A stretch of DNA of 64,000 bases from Phytoseiulus persimilis. Lineage: Eukaryota > Arthropoda > Arachnida > Mesostigmata > Phytoseiidae. Positions 60,501 through 64,000 of the stretch are shown one piece after another. Below the pieces are notes generated by a model, which was given only the letters and a program-made list of their open reading frames with translations, searched no databases and was not told the origin of the DNA. The stretch lies in contig CM075102.1 of NCBI GenBank assembly GCA_037576195.1, positions 11,036,001 to 11,100,000 of the forward strand. The letters run 5' to 3'. How positions within the stretch are numbered: the first letter of the stretch is position 1; each line of letters starts with the position of its first letter. The position numbers and the translations under genes are program-made.

Positions 60501-62600
60501 GAGCTCCCCCCTGGCAGAGGAACGGCGGATGGATCCTTCATCGAGCAGTTTCGAGGCTCTGTCGCGTGACGACTTTCGCAAAGAGCGCCTCCGGGACCGA
60601 GCCGGAGGAAAATCGGAATGTGACGAACTCTAACGGAAAGACATCTTCAAAAGAGGACACTGCTCTATTTTGATCAGTGGCCGGTGAGCAGCAGGGGAAT
60701 GTCATCCACTCAAGGCTGTTTTTTATCAACACGGCAAGGACACCCATTCGGAAACATATTCAGCCAATGTTCAAACCTAGAATGGTCGACACGAACTATC
60801 AACGGTAGCAGCTACCACTATGAAACGCTCCCAGCGAAACCACCGCATCGTCAGGATTTTCCTCAGCAAGATTCGTGCGGAAGTGAAACCGGTCGACTTC
60901 GAGCCGTGCTTCCAAATCGTAGGGATAGAGATAGATCAGCTCTCGCGCGGGAAAACTCCCCGACTCCGAGCCAAAGCTCGGCGAAACCGAAGAAAGACGT
61001 TGAGAGCCTCGGTTTGTTATCTGTTCGAATATTTCAGTTGACGCCTTGGCGAGGAAACTGCTGATACCCCGTTCTGTTCACGCAACAAGCACCTCTCCTC
61101 CATCCTCAGTGTCAGCGTTCTGAGGGCTCTTCTCTTCGCTGACCTGAGCCTCGAGCAATCATTTGAATGCATGATAGCCCAATTCCATTAGCCCCTCGAG
61201 TATTCTGTGTGATCTGCGACCAAGGATCCGCTTCCTGCGCTGCTCCCATCCTGATGCGCTCTTCCTGCGATTTGATCCGATCTGAGATCACCGATACGGG
61301 AAAGGATCCGTTTTAGCTGCTCGAGCGTGAACACCATCTAGTTTCCAAAAAGCCTCTTCTGTAGAGGGAATACAGGAGACCTCTCGGATCCTCAACAAAT
61401 GTTAGCTTCCGAAAAGCGGAGAGGACAGTGCACCATTCAAGGGCGGCGAGTAGGTGCGGAGTCGTCGTGTTAATCATTGTGTTCGTACCCGCGCACGCGC
61501 GCAAAAATGATACTCCTTGTTGACAATAATGTCCTGGAGATCTTACGCGAATGTATCCACTTGACACTCCGATGCATGACTGGTTCCGTTTCCGAGGGTT
61601 ATGCTCCCGTTGTAAGCCGACGCGATGCGAAAGAGTCTCAACTGGCGAACGATCGGGTTAGTTTCCTTTCTGTAGCAAACTTCCTCTGATTTATCGAACA
61701 AGTAATGCGACGGGATGAAACGCAACTCATTCACGACTTCAGGGAGCTATGTTTCGTATCAGTGGCAGTGCTGCTGCTCTACTTTCCGTATTTGGGGCTC
61801 GTCCTTGCGGTGCTGAAACGTACCGCGTTCGCCCCAAACCCCAAACGTGGTCCATCATGAGTAAACGTGACCTCGTGCTCAGGAGTCAAACAGGAGACAA
61901 CCGTGGTCGCCCGCTCTGTCGACGTGTGCCTTCAAAAGCTCAGCGCGCAACAGCATATTGTTGTTCGAGTGAAACCATCGGTTGAGTATGCAGGACGGCG
62001 GCGGTAGCGACAACGCCCGCCACTGACCGTAGTAGCAACACGATATGTGGAGGAAGTGAAAACACAAAGCCAATGAAGCATCGGACGTCTTTTTGGGCGG
62101 CTTGCCAAATGTCACACGCTATGACTGAATGAATTTCAATGAACGCCTCAGCCTTCTTCCCGAAGCCGATGAGCACAGCCTGGTAAGCGAGCGGGCGTAT
62201 GGGCAAACCGTGCCTTGCCACCGACACCTGCTGCTGCCGCGACCGCTAAGCGGGAATTCTCGAGCCTTTCGTCATGGTTGCGGCGCTTCATAATCCTATC
62301 AGCTCAATGTGGCGTTTGTTGACAATCAAGAGGAGGGATTCCCCTACGACATCTCACCTCTTTTTCCCGGTACACCGCGGGAAGGCTGCGCATTTGGAAA
62401 GACCGTTGAGGGCCGGCGAATCATCACACAGCGTTACTAAGAATAACCGAGTCGGGAAATGTTCGCCGCTTCGAACTTCAGTGTTCACTTTCCGGTGGGG
62501 GAGAAGTCCGCCCGCTCGAGAGCCGGCCCGCTGAAGTTCATCGCTCCAAACGTACCGGTTGTTGTGGGAATGATTAGACAAGGCCCGTTGTCGGAATAGA
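57600..62600. other. No recognised gene
   Basis: Many overlapping frames. Noted: a minus-strand frame at 57879-57583 with a nine-alanine run encoded by a GCN triplet tract; a minus-strand frame at 58816-58553 with a possible donor (caag|gtatgt) after AIHKRIVTHIRKRLRQ; a 225-codon minus-strand frame at 60541-59864; and a plus-strand frame at 60820-61041. None shows a family motif I know. Confidence 0.35.
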
Positions 62601-62699
62601 GGGCTTGTCATGGGAAAGTGCCGAGACGCAAATTGTTTCGTCGCAGGTCGTCGTACCCTTCGTCGATTCTGTCCTTCCGTGTGGGGCTCCAATTCGCTC

Positions 62700-63480
62700 C
62701 CGGAATATGTTACTTGCTCACCGCTCTACTACGAACCGCTTCGAATGGAACATGCTTGGCAGCGAGCCAACGGGACCCACCCAGGACTCTCGGTCCGGAC
62801 CACGATGGGCAACGTCAACGACGACGACCGGCGGCGGCAGCAGCAGCCACGGCGGCGGCGAATCAGGGTAGCTCTCATAACAGCAATAGCAACACATCAC
62901 CGAAGGAAGCCGCCACGCTGTCGGCCGCGTACAAGCTGCGCCCGGAGACTCTCAGTTTTCGAACATGCTCACTTAGTGTGCTTGCGCCCGTCAATCCCAA
63001 GCTTAGTGTTGTTCCTTTACCAGGACCCGGTCCGGGTTTGTGTCTACGAACGAAATCGGCCATCGAACATGCAACTAAACAACAAGACCACAAATAATAA
63101 AAATAACACAATCGCTCCGAATCACTCCTCCTGCTGTGGAAAGTTAATGGATTCGTGGTATTTAAAAGCTCCATCGGCCGAGTGAAGTTCGAGGAGGGAA
63201 TCCCACAGCATGGAATGGAGTTTTTGTAGGTTTCTATCGCTTTCGTCCAGACTGGACGGAGCGCCATCGATGGTTGTTTCGTTTATGGTGTCGATGTGGC
63301 TGTTAACGTTTGATAGTTCGGCTTAGCTGTTCACCTTTCTTCTCTCGGCAAATAGGTCTGTTCCGTACAAACTTTCGGCAATCACACACTCGCGCACATC
63401 CCACAGACAAACGGTCGGGCAGTCAGGCGGGCGGGCGGGCGGACGAACAGACAGGCACACGTACGAGGTCAGGTCGACGG
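62700..63480. other. GC-rich block with triplet and (ggc)n repeats
   Basis: Triplet runs (gac, cgg, cag) lie at about 62818-62866, and a ggcgggcgggcggg run lies at about 63426-63442. Frames through the triplets give DDDRRRQQQ, poly-alanine or TTTTGGGSSS, depending on frame. Such blocks are common around the first exon of regulatory genes, but no domain is present to prove it. Confidence 0.35.
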
Positions 63481-64000
63481 TTCGATGGCGATGCCTCTGA
63501 AGGGCGATGTTCTACTCTTTGAAAATACCTCTTTAAACACACTCTTGGATGAATGGCAACGTTCCGAGTCACTGCTGCATATATCTCACAAAATGAGTCG
63601 ACTTCTTAAACGACAGATTCGATCGAATGGGCAGGTCATGCAAAAGAGAACACCGAACGAATGACGCGAATTCGAAGTACTCCCTATTTTCTCCACTGGT
63701 TCCGTTGAAGGACGAACTGCGAGAACGGAAGGATCGAGTAACACGATCCCGAGCGCGACAATATCATTCGTGACCCAGACCCGATCTCTTAAACGGGCGC
63801 GGCTCTCACACAGTTGCAGTTTTGTTTGCAGTTTCTCAGATACCGGGCTCTTAACATCGCATTCACATTGTAATCGAAGACTTTCGGGAAAGCGGAGGAG
63901 AAGAGCGGACTGAGTCGATCCCATCGCTCCGGAACGTTTGGGAGAACGAGTCCCGTCTCCAGCATGGTCATCTGTCTGGACTGATTTTCGGCGAACAATG
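63481..64000. other. Nothing recognised at the right edge
   Basis: Short overlapping frames only; the longest (63924-63586 minus, 112 codons) is unrecognised. Confidence 0.4.

Noticed and set aside
59864-60541. 225-codon minus-strand open frame, the longest in the window
   Set aside because: No domain, no splice context, and the opposite strand is also widely open; composition explains it.

Overview
This window is animal nuclear DNA. It holds four recognisable protein-coding genes, all split by GT..AG introns. Most introns are short (about 50 to 300 bp), with a few of 0.6 to 1.2 kb. Short introns, a ciliary gene (CEP104), a mitochondrial insertase (OXA1L), an EPT1-type phosphotransferase and scattered transposon debris suggest an invertebrate with a compact genome. 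An arthropod is my best guess, possibly a chelicerate, but the sequence alone does not settle this. No bacterial operons, rRNA or CRISPR arrays were seen. Most open frames here are not real genes, and I leave long stretches unassigned.

Layout. 1-12.2 kb: no recognised gene; it holds a degenerate tandem repeat (3.04-3.21 kb) and a foldback-type inverted-repeat element (6.54-7.19 kb). 12.28-12.83 kb: a possible small three-exon gene on the plus strand, family unknown. 13.25-13.56 kb: a frameshifted fragment of a ZBED5/GTF2IRD2-like hAT transposase on the minus strand. 17.8-24.9 kb: CEP104 on the minus strand, 19 exons located, 5' end not found. 25.0-36.9 kb: transposon debris, a tRNA-like element and a second foldback element, with no recognised gene. 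36.95-39.46 kb: OXA1L on the minus strand, nine exons that join in frame. 40.19-42.12 kb: SLC7A6OS (Iwr1) on the plus strand, diverging from OXA1L across about 0.7 kb. 48.49-51.04 kb: SELENOI/EPT1 on the plus strand, eight exons that join in frame and give 390 residues. 51.4-56.4 kb: phase-consistent but unrecognised exons on the minus strand. 56.4-64 kb: no recognised gene; a possible secreted peptide and GC-rich triplet-repeat blocks.

The recognised genes serve unrelated housekeeping roles: cilium tip and centriole, mitochondrial inner-membrane insertion, RNA polymerase II nuclear import, and phosphatidylethanolamine synthesis. They form no pathway or operon. The least expected signals are the two foldback elements with a similar plan, a dispersed repeat carrying a degraded open frame, and the SELENOI stop codon: it is TGA, close to the place where the vertebrate protein carries selenocysteine, with a short open tail behind it.
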